This document shows positions 46,967 through 59,019 of a DNA stretch of 64,000 bases, piece by piece. The stretch's first letter is position 1; each line of letters begins with the position of its first letter. Where the stretch lies: contig NC_092320.1 in assembly GCF_036785885.1 (NCBI RefSeq), positions 15,563,557-15,627,556 of the forward strand. Direction: 5' to 3'. Position numbers and translations under genes: made by a program. The notes beneath the pieces were generated by a model. That model was given only the letters and a program-made list of their open reading frames with translations. It ran no database searches and was not told the DNA's origin. Source of the stretch: Coffea arabica (Eukaryota > Streptophyta > Magnoliopsida > Gentianales > Rubiaceae).

Positions 46967-48686
46967 ATGACAATTAACAATGTCATATTTTTTGAAAAAC
47001 AATCTATGATTAGACCTCCAATGTTTAATGGGTCAAATTATGTGAGTTGGAAAGAAAGAAAAATTCTTTTTGCAATCAATTGATATTGAATTGTGATTTA
47101 TTGTTAGTGAAAGTCCATATGTTGCCTCTGTTATAGATGAAAATACTCATAGACCTAAACCAAAAATAAGAAATGAACTGACTGCTGCGGATAGAATTCA
47201 TCTCACCTTAAATGCAAAGGTTATGTGTTATATAGTGCTTTAGATTCAAATGAATCTATTAAAATCAAAGGCTACAAGTCAGCTAAGGAGATTTGGAACA
47301 AATTGAGAGAAATCCATGAAGGAAGTGAGAATGTGAGAGAACAAAAGAAATCTATTTTAGTTATCAAATATGAATCATTTAAAATGAAACCTTATGAAGA
47401 TGTTGATAAAATGTATTGTAAATTTAATGATGTTATTAAGGATTTAGAAGTGTTAGAAAAGAAATACTCTTTAGGAGAAAACAACAGAAAAATCTTGAAT
47501 GCCTTGTTCAAGGATTAGGAGAGTTAGGTGACTGCTATTGAAGAGGCTAAAGATTTGAATTTTATGCCTATTGAATCTCTTATAAACTCTCTAATATTTA
47601 TGAGTTGAAACTTAAGACCAAGGTACAGGAAGAAGAAGATACAAAAGTAAAAAGGAACATTACTCTAAAAACATCTCAAAATGATGATGATTCAGTTTCC
47701 TTGGATGAAGAAAATATGGATGATAATGATCTAGTTCTAATCACAAAAAGTTTCAAAAGAATTCTCAACATAACGAGATTCAGAAAAGGAGAATCTCGCA
47801 ATACATTTCTAAATCAGTTCAACAATGCAAAAAATAATACAAAGCAAGAGACCAATAAAAAGTAAACTGACAAATGTTATGAATGTGACCAACTTGGACA
47901 TTATATGAGTGAGTGTCCAATGATGAAAAAAAAAAGAAGGAAGAAAATCAAGGTTCAACAAATTTCAATTCACATGGAATGAGTACAACTCCGATGGTGA
48001 AATTGAACAGGAAGAAAAATCTGTTCAATAAACTTTTATGGCCATTGGAGATGATGAGATAACATTTTCTAACTTTCAATTTGAAAGTGATGATGAAACT
48101 GAAGATGATTTTGAATTTTTCATTATAAAATTGTATGATAAGTTGAAAGAATCTTATGCTAGAAACAATAAATTAAAACATAAAATTGACTTTTTTTTCA
48201 GGATAATGCACGTCTTTTTCAAAAAAATAAAAATTGAAAACTGACAATGATTTCTTAAAAAAGAGTGAGACTATTTTACACTTTGAGTTTGATAGAAAAA
48301 CAAGACTTTGTGAAATATTCAAAAAAGAACAAGGTAATTTGAAAAGAAGAATGGATAATTTAAATGAGTTGCTCCAACATAAAAAATAAAACTGTTTTCA
48401 AGGTAATAAATCAAAGGTTCATTTTGACACTCATGAGAAAAAATTAAATTCTGGTACAAATGAATTTGCTATTTATAAGAGGATACAAGTAAGATTTATT
48501 AAATCTGTTCATATAAATAACTCTTTAGTTATGTGTAATTTTTGTTGTCAAAAAGGTCACATGAAAAGTGATTGTTATGTGAAGAAAAATATGAGAAGAG
48601 GTATGAAATGCATGTGGATAGTTAGACATGATGCTAACTCTCAAGAATCCAAAATTAAAGGGAAAAAAAGAATAATGCTGATCTAA
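46967..48686 (+). pseudogene. Gag of the outer element, degenerate
   Basis: Fragments of a copia-type (UBN2-like) Gag in several frames: RPPMFNGSNY near the start, then SIKIKGYKSAKEIWNKLREI (47245 on) and KKYSLGENNRKIL. Two CCHC knuckles follow: CYECDQLGHYMSEC near 47875 and CNFCCQKGHMKSDC near 48537. Several stops and frameshifts break it. Closely related to the intact Gag at 50284-51831. No pol follows before the 3' LTR. Confidence 0.85.
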
Positions 48687-49086
48687 TGATGATTTATTTT
48701 TTATTTTGATTGTTATTTATGTGTTTGATACTTCTTTTGATATCAATTCTTTGTGATATGTTGGTGATTGCTGTCATTTCTCTGTTTTTATAGTGGATTC
48801 TCTGTTATTGTTGTTGGATTATGATAGTTGGTTTTTACTCTCATCTTATGATGACAAAAATGGGAGAAATAGATGCTATATGCAAGGGGGAGTTATTATG
48901 AGATTATGAGTTTGACACTTAAAAGTTTTGGATGCGATGAATGAGGGGGAGTTTATACTCATTTTTGTTTCATTCCATGCATTGTTTTGTCATCATCAAA
49001 AAGGGGAAGAATGTTGATATTGGTCCCTATCTTTTGATGATGACAAAACAAATGGATATTACTAATATCTTTTCAAAAATCTTTTC

Positions 49087-50038
49087 TGTAATGCCCGGTG
49101 CAACCCAATGAGTACAAACAATTTCACAATGATGCACAAAAATATATCAAATTTAAGCACAATAAAGAAAACTTAATTAAAGAGAAAAGATAAGAAATGC
49201 AAACCAAATATCAATCCAATAACCTCTTCAATTGATGGCGATGCTAACCAAGATGTACAAGTGAAGGTTCACTCCTTTCTCGTCCCAAATACTCTTTGGT
49301 TGAGCCAAGGAGTTTTACAACAATTCTAGTTAACCCTCAACAACCTACACTTGAAAGATCACTCACCCAATTAAAAACTATTTTATACAAATGAGGCAAC
49401 CTTCACCAAGGTTTTACCACTCCAAGTGATAGGTTCACCTTCACCAAGGTTTTCACTTGAGCAACCTCACAACCCAACTTTCCCAACCCCTTATACAACC
49501 AACAAAGAATCTTTCTACTCAAAAATCTCACTTGTAAGCTTGTATTTTGTGTTGGCAAAAGTCTCTTGTCTTCTTGTGCTTTGGGGTTTTTATAGAAGGT
49601 GAGAAATGACTCCAAAAGACTCTCCAACGGTCAAATATTAAATGCTGTCAAAACTAGCCGTTGGCCTGTCGGACGTCCGAACCCTGCGTCCAAACCACCT
49701 GTCGGACGTCCGAACCCTGCGTCCGAACGTAGGCAGAGAGTCATCAAATCTTTGCGAAATTTCTCGGACGTCCGATGCGATCGATGTGCGTCCGAGGCGT
49801 GCGTCCGATCCTTCCGGACGTCCGATGCTTCCTCACGAGCGTCCGACAGAGTTTCCTTCTTGATGTTCTTCATTCTTTCGGACGTCCGATAGCGTCCGAC
49901 ATGAGTGCCCTGTTTTTGCTTTTTCTTTTATGCCACAAGAATCTGTTCTAACAAATTACTCACATAAAAATATTAGCCCAAATCTATATTTTGGTTTGTT
50001 AATCATCAAAACCAAGGATTGATCGACCAAGGTCAACA
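49087..50038 (-). repeat. 3' LTR (left copy) of nested element
   Basis: TGTAATGCCCGG to GGTCAACA on the + strand. Has four exact TCGGACGTCCGA copies (49669, 49702, 49764, 49878) and a near match at 49814. A - strand TATA motif CTATAAAAA lies at 49587-49595. Confidence 0.9.
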
Positions 50039-50283
50039 ATCTCCCCCTTTTTGATGATGACAAACAAAATGAAGATTTCTTTTAACAAATAAGTTCAAAT
50101 AAAGCTCCCCCTTAGAAAGTGCCAACATACAAAGAAATTTCAATAAATCCTACTCCCCCTTTTGGCATCAATCAAAAACAAACTCCCCCTTTATTTTTCA
50201 AATCAAGACCATATTGAATATCAAAATTTTCAATTGTACTTACAACCATATAGCACTTCTTGGATCAAATCATCATGATGTGC

Positions 50284-51831
50284 CTAAATATGAGAAATTT
50301 CATTTGGTACCCTTTCTTTATAGGGTCCTTGGGAGTTAATACGACATGATCTAGCAATCCACATGAATTTCATGCCTTTTCTCATATTTTTCTTTACATA
50401 GCAATCATTTTGCATATGTCCAAATTTGTAACAAAAGTTACACATGATAGAAGTATTTTGCACATAGGTGGATTTAATGCAACTAATTTTCTTATTTCTT
50501 ATCATAGCAAACTTATTTGTGCCTTGAAAAGATTTGCTTTCTTTTGTTTGAGAAAACTTTTGTTTTTCATTTTGGAGAAACTCGTTCAAGTCATTAATTC
50601 TTTTCTTTAACACATTTTGTTCCTCCAACATTTTTTCATAAAACTTTGTTTTCTCTTCTAACTTCCTTTTCAAATTATTTTTGCAATCAAAAACACTTTT
50701 TTGATTTTTTAAATCATCATTTTCCATTCTCAAACATTTGTTTTCTTGAAACAGTTTGGAGTTTTCTTCCAACAAATCATTTATTTTTGTTTTCAAATCT
50801 TTATTTTTAGCATAAGATTTTCTCAAACTTTTATGCATTTTAATCATAAGAATTTTCACATCATCATCTTCATTATCTTCATCACAAGAAGAGTGATAAG
50901 AACTTACCTCATCTTCTCCAACGGCCATTAGTGCCATTTGAGCCAACTCTTCTTTTTCTCTTTTTGAATTGCATTCATCCCATGTAATTTTGCAATCTCC
51001 TCTTGAGCATCTCTTGTTGAAGGTCTTCTTGGAACTTTTGATGTGAGGAGTTGTATCATTGTCCACTTCCATGAATTCATTACCCATAAAGGATGGGTTA
51101 TCCCCCACTTGAAATGCTTTAAAAGCTATGCCTCTCTTATACATTCTTGCATTTTCTTCCTCTTGCACTTTGAATTTCAGCTTTAATTCATAAGAGGTTA
51201 GGGTATCCACAAGAGATTCAATGGACATAGAATTTAAATCCTTTGCCTCTTCTATAGCATTTATTTTGTTTTCCCATTCTTTTGGCAAGCCATTCAAAAT
51301 CTTTCTATTTTTCTCACCCAAAGAATATTCTTTTCCAAGCAATTTAAGATCTTCAATAATGTCACAAAATCTACTACACATCTTATCAACATTTTTAAGA
51401 GGATGCATTTTGAAAAATTCATATTGAGAAACAAGCAAAGATTTCTTTTGTTCTTTAATATCTTGGTTACCTTCATGAAATACACACAATTTATCCCAAA
51501 TATCTTTAGCTGATTTACAACCTTTAATCCTGCTAGATTCATTTACATCTAATGCATTGTACAATATACACATGGCCTTGCCATTTAAAAAAAGGTATCT
51601 CTTGTCTTTTTCATTCAATTCTTGTCTAGTCTTTAATCTACTCAAATTGGTGGTGGAGTCAACTATTCTAACTTCATAAGGACCATCTTCTACCACATAC
51701 CATAATTCAATATAAACGGATTGTAAGAAAATCATCATTCTTTGTTTCCACATGCTAAAATGAGAACCATTAAACATAGGTGGTCTATCAATAGATTGCC
51801 CTTCTAAAAAAGAAACTTTTATGGTTGCCAT
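50284..51831 (-). CDS. Gag-like protein of the nested Gag-only element
   Basis: An unbroken 515-residue frame. The N-terminal region matches copia-type UBN2 Gag (RPPMFNGSHFSMWKQRMMIF, CKSAKDIWDKLCVFHEG, EYSLGEKNRKILNGLPKEWE). A Lys/Glu/Asn-rich segment at about 330-430 looks like a coiled coil (NDLLEENSKLFQENKCLRME). A CCHC zinc knuckle follows near residue 465 (CNFCYKFGHMQNDC). The start codon is about 45 bp from the primer site, as for a retrotransposon Gag. No protease, integrase or reverse transcriptase follows. Gag should assemble particles and package RNA; mobilisation would need enzymes in trans. The middle segment has acidic runs and lacks the first knuckle seen in the outer element. 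Confidence 0.88.
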   Translation of the reverse strand: MATIKVSFLEGQSIDRPPMFNGSHFSMWKQRMMIFLQSVYIELWYVVEDGPYEVRIVDSTTNLSRLKTRQELNEKDKRYLFLNGKAMCILYNALDVNESSRIKGCKSAKDIWDKLCVFHEGNQDIKEQKKSLLVSQYEFFKMHPLKNVDKMCSRFCDIIEDLKLLGKEYSLGEKNRKILNGLPKEWENKINAIEEAKDLNSMSIESLVDTLTSYELKLKFKVQEEENARMYKRGIAFKAFQVGDNPSFMGNEFMEVDNDTTPHIKSSKKTFNKRCSRGDCKITWDECNSKREKEELAQMALMAVGEDEVSSYHSSCDEDNEDDDVKILMIKMHKSLRKSYAKNKDLKTKINDLLEENSKLFQENKCLRMENDDLKNQKSVFDCKNNLKRKLEEKTKFYEKMLEEQNVLKKRINDLNEFLQNEKQKFSQTKESKSFQGTNKFAMIRNKKISCIKSTYVQNTSIMCNFCYKFGHMQNDCYVKKNMRKGMKFMWIARSCRINSQGPYKERVPNEISHI

Positions 51832-51873
51832 GATCTTTACTCTAAGCGGTTAAGCTTGATCAAAAGAGACCAA

Positions 51874-51885
51874 GCTCTGATACCA
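51874..51885 (-). promoter_or_regulatory. Primer binding site of nested element
   Basis: TGGTATCAGAGC on the - strand, two bases from the LTR; matches the complement of initiator tRNA-Met. Confidence 0.9.
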
Positions 51886-51887
51886 AT

Positions 51888-52885
51888 TGTAATGCCCGGT
51901 GCAACCCAATGAGTACAAACAATTTCACAATGATGCACAAAGATATATCAAATTTAAGCACAATAAAGAAAACTTAATTAAAGAGAAAAGATAAGAAATG
52001 CAAACCAAATATCAATCCAATAACCTCTTCAATTGATGGCGATGCTAACCAAAATGTACAAGTGAAGGTTCACTCCTTCCTCACCCCAAATACTCTTTGG
52101 TTGAGCCAAGGAGTTTTACAACAATTCTAGTTAACCCTCAACAACCTATACTTGAAAGATCACTCACCCAATTAAGAACTATTTTATACAAATGAGGCAA
52201 CCTTCACCAAGGTTTTACCACTCCAAGTGATAGGTTCACCTTCACCAAGGTTTTCACTTGAGCAACCTCACAACCCAACTTTCCCAACCCCTTATACAAC
52301 CAACAAAGAATCTTTCTACTCAAAAATCTCACTTGTAAGCTTGTATTTTGTGTTGGCAAAAGTCTCTTGTCTTCTTGTGCTTTGGAATTTTTATAGAAGG
52401 TGAGAAATGACTCCAAAAGACTCTCCAACGGTCAAATATTAAATGCTGTCAAAACTAGCCGTTGGCCTGTCGGACGTCCGAGACCTCCTGTCGGACGTCC
52501 GAACCCTGCGTCCAAACCACCTGTCGGACGTCCGAACCCTGCGTCCGAACCACCTGTCGGACGTCCGAACCGAACGTAGGCAGAGAGTCATCAAATCTTT
52601 GCGAAATTTCTCGGACGTCCGATGCGATCGATGTGCGTCCGAGGCGTGCGTCCGATCCTTCCGGACGTCCGATGCTTCCTCACGAGCGTCCGACAGAGTT
52701 TCCTTCTTGATGTTCTTCATTCTTTCGGACGTCCGATAGCGTCCGACATGAGTGCCCTGTTTTTGCTTCTTCTTTTATGCCACAAGAATCTGTTCTAACA
52801 AATTACTCACATAAAAACATTAACCCAAATCTACATTTTGATTTGTTAATCATCAAAACCAAGGATTGATCGACCAAGGTCAACA
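51888..52885 (-). repeat. 5' LTR (right copy) of nested element
   Basis: 998 bp. Has six exact TCGGACGTCCGA copies (52470, 52491, 52524, 52557, 52611, 52725), against four in the left LTR. The - strand TATA motif is near 52392. Confidence 0.9.
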
Positions 52886-53935
52886 TTTTCAGCTGTGAAA
52901 CAAATCAGGTTCAAAAATTAAATACAATTGAAAGAGACAAAAGGTGCTGAAAGCTGTCGGACGCTTGTGAAGACTGGATCGGACGTCCGATAATCATTGT
53001 GCAACTTCAGACGTATGAAGAACTCCACCACCAGACATTCGAAAGAAATAAAACATTCCCCTTAGATCGCTGACCTCGTTCGGACGCAAGTATCGGACGT
53101 CCGATAGGATTTTTCAAACTCGACGAAAGCTGTCAGACGCTCACAAAAACAATACCGAACGTTCGATAGAATTGAGATATTCTTTTTAACTTATTGCCTG
53201 ATGTTGGATGCATGGTTCGAACGTCCGATAGAATTGAAAAAAAATTTTCAAAGTCACTGCCCACTGTCGGACGCATGCTTGGGTAGTACCTGACGTCCGA
53301 TACTCCAACGGTTAGTTGATTCTTCAGTTACTTTCTATCCGTTGGAAACATTAATGAAGCACTTTTTTGGTCTTATATAAATAGTGGATGGTCAGAAACT
53401 TCAAACAACTTTTGCACATTAAAGATACAAAAGATCTAGAATACTTTTAGTGAGAAAACACTCTCCAAAGAAGATTTGTGGTTTTGGTGATGTGAAATTT
53501 ATTGTAAACTTTTCATTTGTGAGTAAATACTTCATGAGTGTAGTTCTGTGAGGGTTGTCCCGAGAGATAGTAAAACTTTCCAACTTGACCGAGTGGAGTT
53601 CGGGGTAAGGAGGAAGTGAACATTCCTTTACACACAAGAGTGATTGTAATTCATCAATTTAAAGAAGTTTGTTTGAATTAATCTACAAGCTCAAGAGGAG
53701 TTGGGTAATTAATTGGTTTGCAATTTTATTTACTTATTGTTATGTTTGGGATCTTTACATTGCTTATCTCTTCTACTTCTCTCAAATGATTTTGTTCATT
53801 CATTAATTGATTCATTGTGTGATCACTTAGAAAAGATGATAAATTTCATATTGAGCAAAAGTGCCCATAACTTAATTAGATTTTTAATCAACTTAATTCA
53901 CCCCCTCTTAGATTGTTTTCGATCCTTACACAATT

Positions 53936-56008
53936 TTATTTGTGGTTGACATTTGTAATTTTTGAAACAATGCTAACTAAGATTCGATTACCATTTAGGC
54001 ATCTTTTAGGCATTTCCCCTGATGTTAACATACTCGGGCGGCCATTGCTTTGTTAATTTAGTACTTTGGAAGAGTTACCAATCAACAGTAGCATGCCGTC
54101 AAGTGCAATAATATGAAAAGAACTCCTTGTATTCTTTTTCCAAGAAGCACTCTCGATCTTGAATATTGTATTGCTTGCAGGATAAAAACTTTTTCTCACC
54201 CTTTAAGCCATATAAAACTGGACAGAAAACGAGATTTGCTCTAACACTGATCAAACTGCAGATAAGATTTGTTTCGATGATCAGAGTTCTACTTGATGAA
54301 AATTGTACTGTCAATTCTTCTCTACTCATGGATCATATATATGAAGTTGGAACTATTTATGTTGCTTGGCGCTTTCAATTTGCTTTCTCGTGACAGTATT
54401 TTAAGCTCGGTTCGCTTTCCCCATTATTCTTTTAAAACTTGACGTCATCTAACAATTGATCACATTTAAGGAAAATGCTTCAGTATCTATAACGAGACAG
54501 TTTTTAACCATTTGATTACCTATTAAACATCTCTACCTAAAGAGGATAATGCCTAAAAATTTGGTGATAAATTTCTCATCTGAAATAATAAGTTAACATA
54601 AAAAAATTAGTAACTTTTGTGTCTCGAAAGATAAATTAGAATAAATATAAAACTTACTTTTTCAAAGAAATAAATTATTACTTTATAGCCTAAACTTACC
54701 ATTTTATCAGGAGTAAGTTTAGTTCAAGCAATAGTATGCTTTTATAGATAAATGGTAAATTTTACAGATAAGATAGTAAATTTGATTAGTGACTAAATCT
54801 TCCTAGTTTACTGCATAAATTTACTATTCCACTTGAAAAACTTACATCAAATTGGCACTGGGAAGTTTATTTGAAATAATGATAAGATTTTGCAATTGAA
54901 AAGCAAGTTCTGTTAGTAGAAGAAAGAATTGATTAATGAATGAAACTTGGTATTCTAGTTAATAAATCGTGTTATATCCATATAATAAATTATTGTACAT
55001 ATAATTTTTAAAAAAAATTATATTTTATAACACATTTTAAAGCTACTCTGAAAAATACTTATATTTTCCATATAACCGTATAAAACATGTAATAATTTTT
55101 GAATTATAATTCAATTATTTTGAAAATTTGGATAACAATAACAATAGTTATATATGAAATATCACTTTTCTATATATCACAATTTTTGTACTATGAACAT
55201 AATGAGGTCACCAAGTTTTTAATGAATTTACTGTCTGAGACACCAAAATAGGAGTTAAGGTTATATTAATGTAAATAATATTTAAGAATCATAGTAATTT
55301 TTAGTTCCTTAACTCTTAAATATATTCGTATTATTCACATATGGATTTATACAATTTTTTTTTGTCGAACTCATATTTTTTGCGTTCAACTTTTAATCAT
55401 GTATAATAGAGGTATGTATTATATTTCATATTATATCCATCCCATATTTTACTAACTATGCTTATTACTTCATATTGTAGAAACTTAATATTATACTTGT
55501 GAAGCTTACTCATAACAAGAATTTGTAAGATTGATAAGAATAATCTTAAGTTTTTATGGATAAATATTATGTAATCTGCTAAAAATATCATCTTATAGCA
55601 ATCTTAAGTTTAAAGGCTAGTGATACACAAACTGTTAAAATTATCATTTCATAAATGATTAAAACTTACTCCTCGATGGCATAAATTTATCATATTAATT
55701 TGATCTACCTTAAGAATTACCATAATCAAGTACACATTGCTTGTTGTTTTAAAATTTGCACTAAGCTCACTATTCCCATCATTACTAGTAAAATACTCCT
55801 AACTAAAGCACAATAAAATGAAGCTTTTTTGCCTTTTTGATATTGTGCTTGTGTTTACTATGAAATTAGTAAACCTTTCTTACATTACATAGTTTCTGTT
55901 AAAAGTAGGAGCATTTTCTAGATAAATTGAAAAAATTTGTAAAATATTTTATTCTTTTTCACCAGTATAATGAAAAGAATTTTGCGCATTGACAAAACAA
56001 ATAGAAAG
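53936..56008. other. Intergenic, AT-rich, no gene seen
   Basis: No coding sequence or element ends recognised. Short frames here look random. Confidence 0.5.
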
Positions 56009-56017
56009 AAAAGACAA

Positions 56018-57080
56018 GGGTTATTATCACTTTACCCCCTTAAACTATATCACTACTATCAGTTTACCCCCTAATGCTATCTTTTAGTCACTTCACCCTC
56101 ATAAGTAATTCAACTCAACATGTTAAAAAATTTTGGACAAAAATACCATTTTATTCTATAGCATTACTACACTGTTATTATTACTTTATTCTTTTAAATT
56201 ATAGTGATATAATTGATTTAATTTCTAACATTATTTTCTTGGCATTTTACTTCATCGTTAATCTAACTATTATGGTTAAAATTTTTTAAATATATTTACC
56301 CTTATATATATAATTAAAAATAAAAAATTTAGAATGATTATTCTTCTTTTTTTTTCACTTTAAGAAATTCAAAAATATAAAAATAAAAGGGTTTTCTCAA
56401 AGTTTTTTTCACACTTATTAATACTAAGAAAAGAAAAAGAGATAGGAAAGAAGGAGACAGAAAATTAAATTTTGCAAAAAAAAAAAAGAAATCTAACATT
56501 ATCGTATTCATTTAAGGTTGTTGGGATTAGAATTGAAATCTAATGGTAAATAGTAAAGTGAAATAATTTTAAAATAATAAAAGTATTTAATTCTTTCTTA
56601 TTTGTATTTTCTAAAAAAAAGAATTGAGCTCTTTCTCTCTACCTCTCTCTCTCCCCCTTTTTCTCTCCCTTCTGATCTTTCTATTTTTTTAATATTAATA
56701 AGATTGCCAAGAAGAAATAAATTAATATTTTGACTTTTTTTCTTGATACTAAAGAGGAGAAGAGCCACTTTAAATTTTTTATTATTTTTATTATACAAAG
56801 AGGAGGATACTTTCTTCTAAAGTTTTTTAACTTGCTAAGTTGATTTAATGATGTGATAAATTGCCTAAAAAATAACTCTATGAGATAAATTGATAATGAA
56901 ACTATAGTTTATGTAGGTAAAATGATAATAACTTTAAGGGCTATACTTGTCTTTTTACTTTAATTAACAAACTCCGTTAAGTTTGACCGTTAGTCTTGGG
57001 GGTAAAGTGATTAAAAAATAACGTTAAGGGGGAAATTGATAGTGGCATCAAACGTTAAGGGGGTAAAGTGATAATAACCC
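56018..57080. mobile_element. Mutator-like element, 1.06 kb
   Basis: Ends gggttattatcactttaccc and gggggtaaagtgataataaccc are long inverted repeats. Perfect 9-bp duplication aaaagacaa at 56009-56017 and 57081-57089. No transposase; the short frame at 56074 is within the repeat arm. Confidence 0.9.
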
Positions 57081-57114
57081 AAAAGACAATGGTACAAGTA
57101 TAAAGGTGAGCAAA

Positions 57115-59019
57115 GGGTTATTATCACTTTACCCCCTTAAACTATATCACTACTATCAGTTTATCTCCTAACGCTATTGTTTAGTCACTTCACCCTCATA
57201 AGTAATTCAACTCAACATGTTAAGAAATTTTGGACAAAAATACCCTTTTATTCTATAGCATTACTACACTGTTATTGTTACTTTATTCCTTTAAATTATA
57301 GTAATATAATCGATTTAATTTCGAACATTATTTTCTCGGCATTTTACTTCATCATTAATCTAACAACTATGGTAAAATTTTTTAAAATATATTTACCCTT
57401 ATATATATAATTAAAAATAAAAAATTTAGAATGATTATTCTTCTTTTTCACTTTAAGAGATCAAAATATATAAAAATAAAAGGATTTTCTCAAATTTCTT
57501 TTTTCACACTTATTAATACAATGAAAAGAAAAAGAGATAGGAAAGAAAGAGACAGAAAATTAGATTTTACAAAGAAAAAAAAGTCTAAAATTATCGTATT
57601 AATTTAAGGTTGTTGGGATTAGAATTGAAATATGGTGATAAATAGTAAATTGAAATAATTTTCAAATAATAAAAGTATCTAATTCTTTTTTATTTGTATT
57701 TTCTAAAAAAAGAATTGACCTCTCTCTCTCTATCTCTCCCTCCCCCTCTCCCTTCCCCTTCCGATCTTTCTATTTTTTTAAGGGTTAATAACATTTTATC
57801 CTCTTAAAGAATACCCTATTTCTCAGTTTACTCTCTAACCTTTAATTTTACTCACTTAACCCCCTTTAGCACAAAATTATTCTTGCATTAATTTGACTTT
57901 TCATTTACCTTGTTTTTCTTTCTTTTATTTCTTTTTCTCTTTCTTCGTTATTTAATTCTTCCTCTTTTCTACAAAAATCTTCACCTTAATGATTAAAATT
58001 AAAAAAAAGGAATTACAGAGATCTATCTTCTCCTTAAATGATTAAACAAATATTCAAATCACTTTCCTAAAATACAATTTTTTTAGCCTTTCAATTCTTT
58101 TAATTTTGGGTTTTTCTCTTTCCTTTCTAGTTTCTCATTTTATTCCCAAGAAAATATCATAAGATGAAATTGTGATCTGATTAATAATCATCAATTGAAT
58201 TTTGTGACATGTGGCATCATACAAAAAATCAAAATTAGTTTTTGATACCTTTTAAACTTTCACCCAGAAATATTCAGTTACAAACTCAAAACAAAATTTT
58301 CGTTGAAATGAAATTTCTATTGGGAAGGATGAAAGAGAGAAGAAAGAGAAAAAGAAATAAAAGAAAGGGAAACAATTTCATTTTATAATATTTTCTTGAG
58401 AATAAAATGAGAAACTAGAAAGGAAAGAGGAAAATCCAAAATTAAAAGAATTGAAAGGTTAAAAAAATTGTATTTTAGGAAAGAAATTTGAATATTTTTT
58501 TAATCATTTAAAGAGAAGATAAATCTTTGCAATTCCTCTTTTTTAATTTCAATCATTAAAGTGAAAATTTTTGTGGGAAAGAGGAACAATTAAATAAAGA
58601 AGAAAGAGAAAAAAATAAAAGAAAGGAAAACAAGGTAAATAAAAAGTCAAAATAATGCAAGAGCAATTTTGTCCTATAGGGGGTTAAGTGAGCAAAATTA
58701 AAGGTTAGGAGGTAAACTGAAAAATAAGGTATATCTTAAGGGGATTAAATGTGATTAACCCTTTTTTTAACTTGTTAAGTTGGTTTAATGGTAGGATAAA
58801 TTGTCTAAAAAATAACCCTAGGGGGTAAATTGATAATAAGACTATAGTTTATGGGAGTAAAGTGATAATAATTTTAAGGGTTAAACATGTCTTTTCATTT
58901 TAATTAACAAATTTCGTTAAGTTTGACCGTTGGTCTTGGGATAAAGTGACTAAAAGATAACGTTAATGAGGAAATTAATAGTGACACCAAACGTCAATGG
59001 GGTAAAGTGATAAAAACCC
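57115..59019. mobile_element. Second Mutator-like element of the same family, with nested element
   Basis: Starts gggttattatcactttaccc and ends ggtaaagtgataaaaaccc, about 916 bp after removing the element at 57782-58761 and one target copy. The left flank gtgagcaaa is not repeated on the right (ttcttccta), because the right end directly abuts the start of segmental duplication copy 2. Confidence 0.8.
57782..58761. mobile_element. Mutator-like element nested in the one at 57115
   Basis: Ends gggttaataacattttatcc and ggggattaaatgtgattaaccc. The 9-bp duplication tttttttaa flanks it (57773-57781 and 58762-58770). The two arms are long inverted repeats of several hundred bp. Full-length relative of the fragment at 6316-6942. 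Confidence 0.88.

Larger units (their letters stand above)
49087..52885 (-). mobile_element. Nested Gag-only LTR retrotransposon with intact Gag
   Basis: On the - strand: 5' LTR 52885-51888, primer site 51885-51874 (TGGTATCAGAGC), one gag frame, purine tract (complement of ctccccctttttg at 50041-50053) and 3' LTR 50038-49087. Perfect target duplication ttttc on both sides. LTRs are 998 and 952 bp and nearly identical, differing mainly in the number of cggacgtccg repeats. The 1.85-kb interior encodes only Gag. Insertion is younger than the outer element. Confidence 0.93.
45792..53930 (+). mobile_element. Gag-only LTR retrotransposon (outer), with nested element
   Basis: 5' LTR 45792-46910 (1119 bp), primer site tggtatcagcg at 46913, degenerate gag 46967-48686, purine tract aaaaggggaagaa and 3' LTR from 49012 to 53930, interrupted by the nested element 49087-52885. 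The target duplication caatt lies at 45787-45791 and 53931-53935. The internal region is only 2.1 kb and has no protease, integrase or reverse transcriptase, so it must have relied on other elements' enzymes. Confidence 0.9.
49012..53930 (+). repeat. 3' LTR of the outer element, split by the nested element
   Basis: Parts 49012-49086 and 52891-53930 join across the ttttc target duplication (49082-49086, 52886-52890) to give a close match to the 5' LTR. Confidence 0.9.

Noticed and set aside
49599-49892. Open frames on both strands rich in SDVR and RTSD (also 52439-52739)
   Set aside because: They are translations of the cggacgtccg repeat array in the LTRs, not genes.
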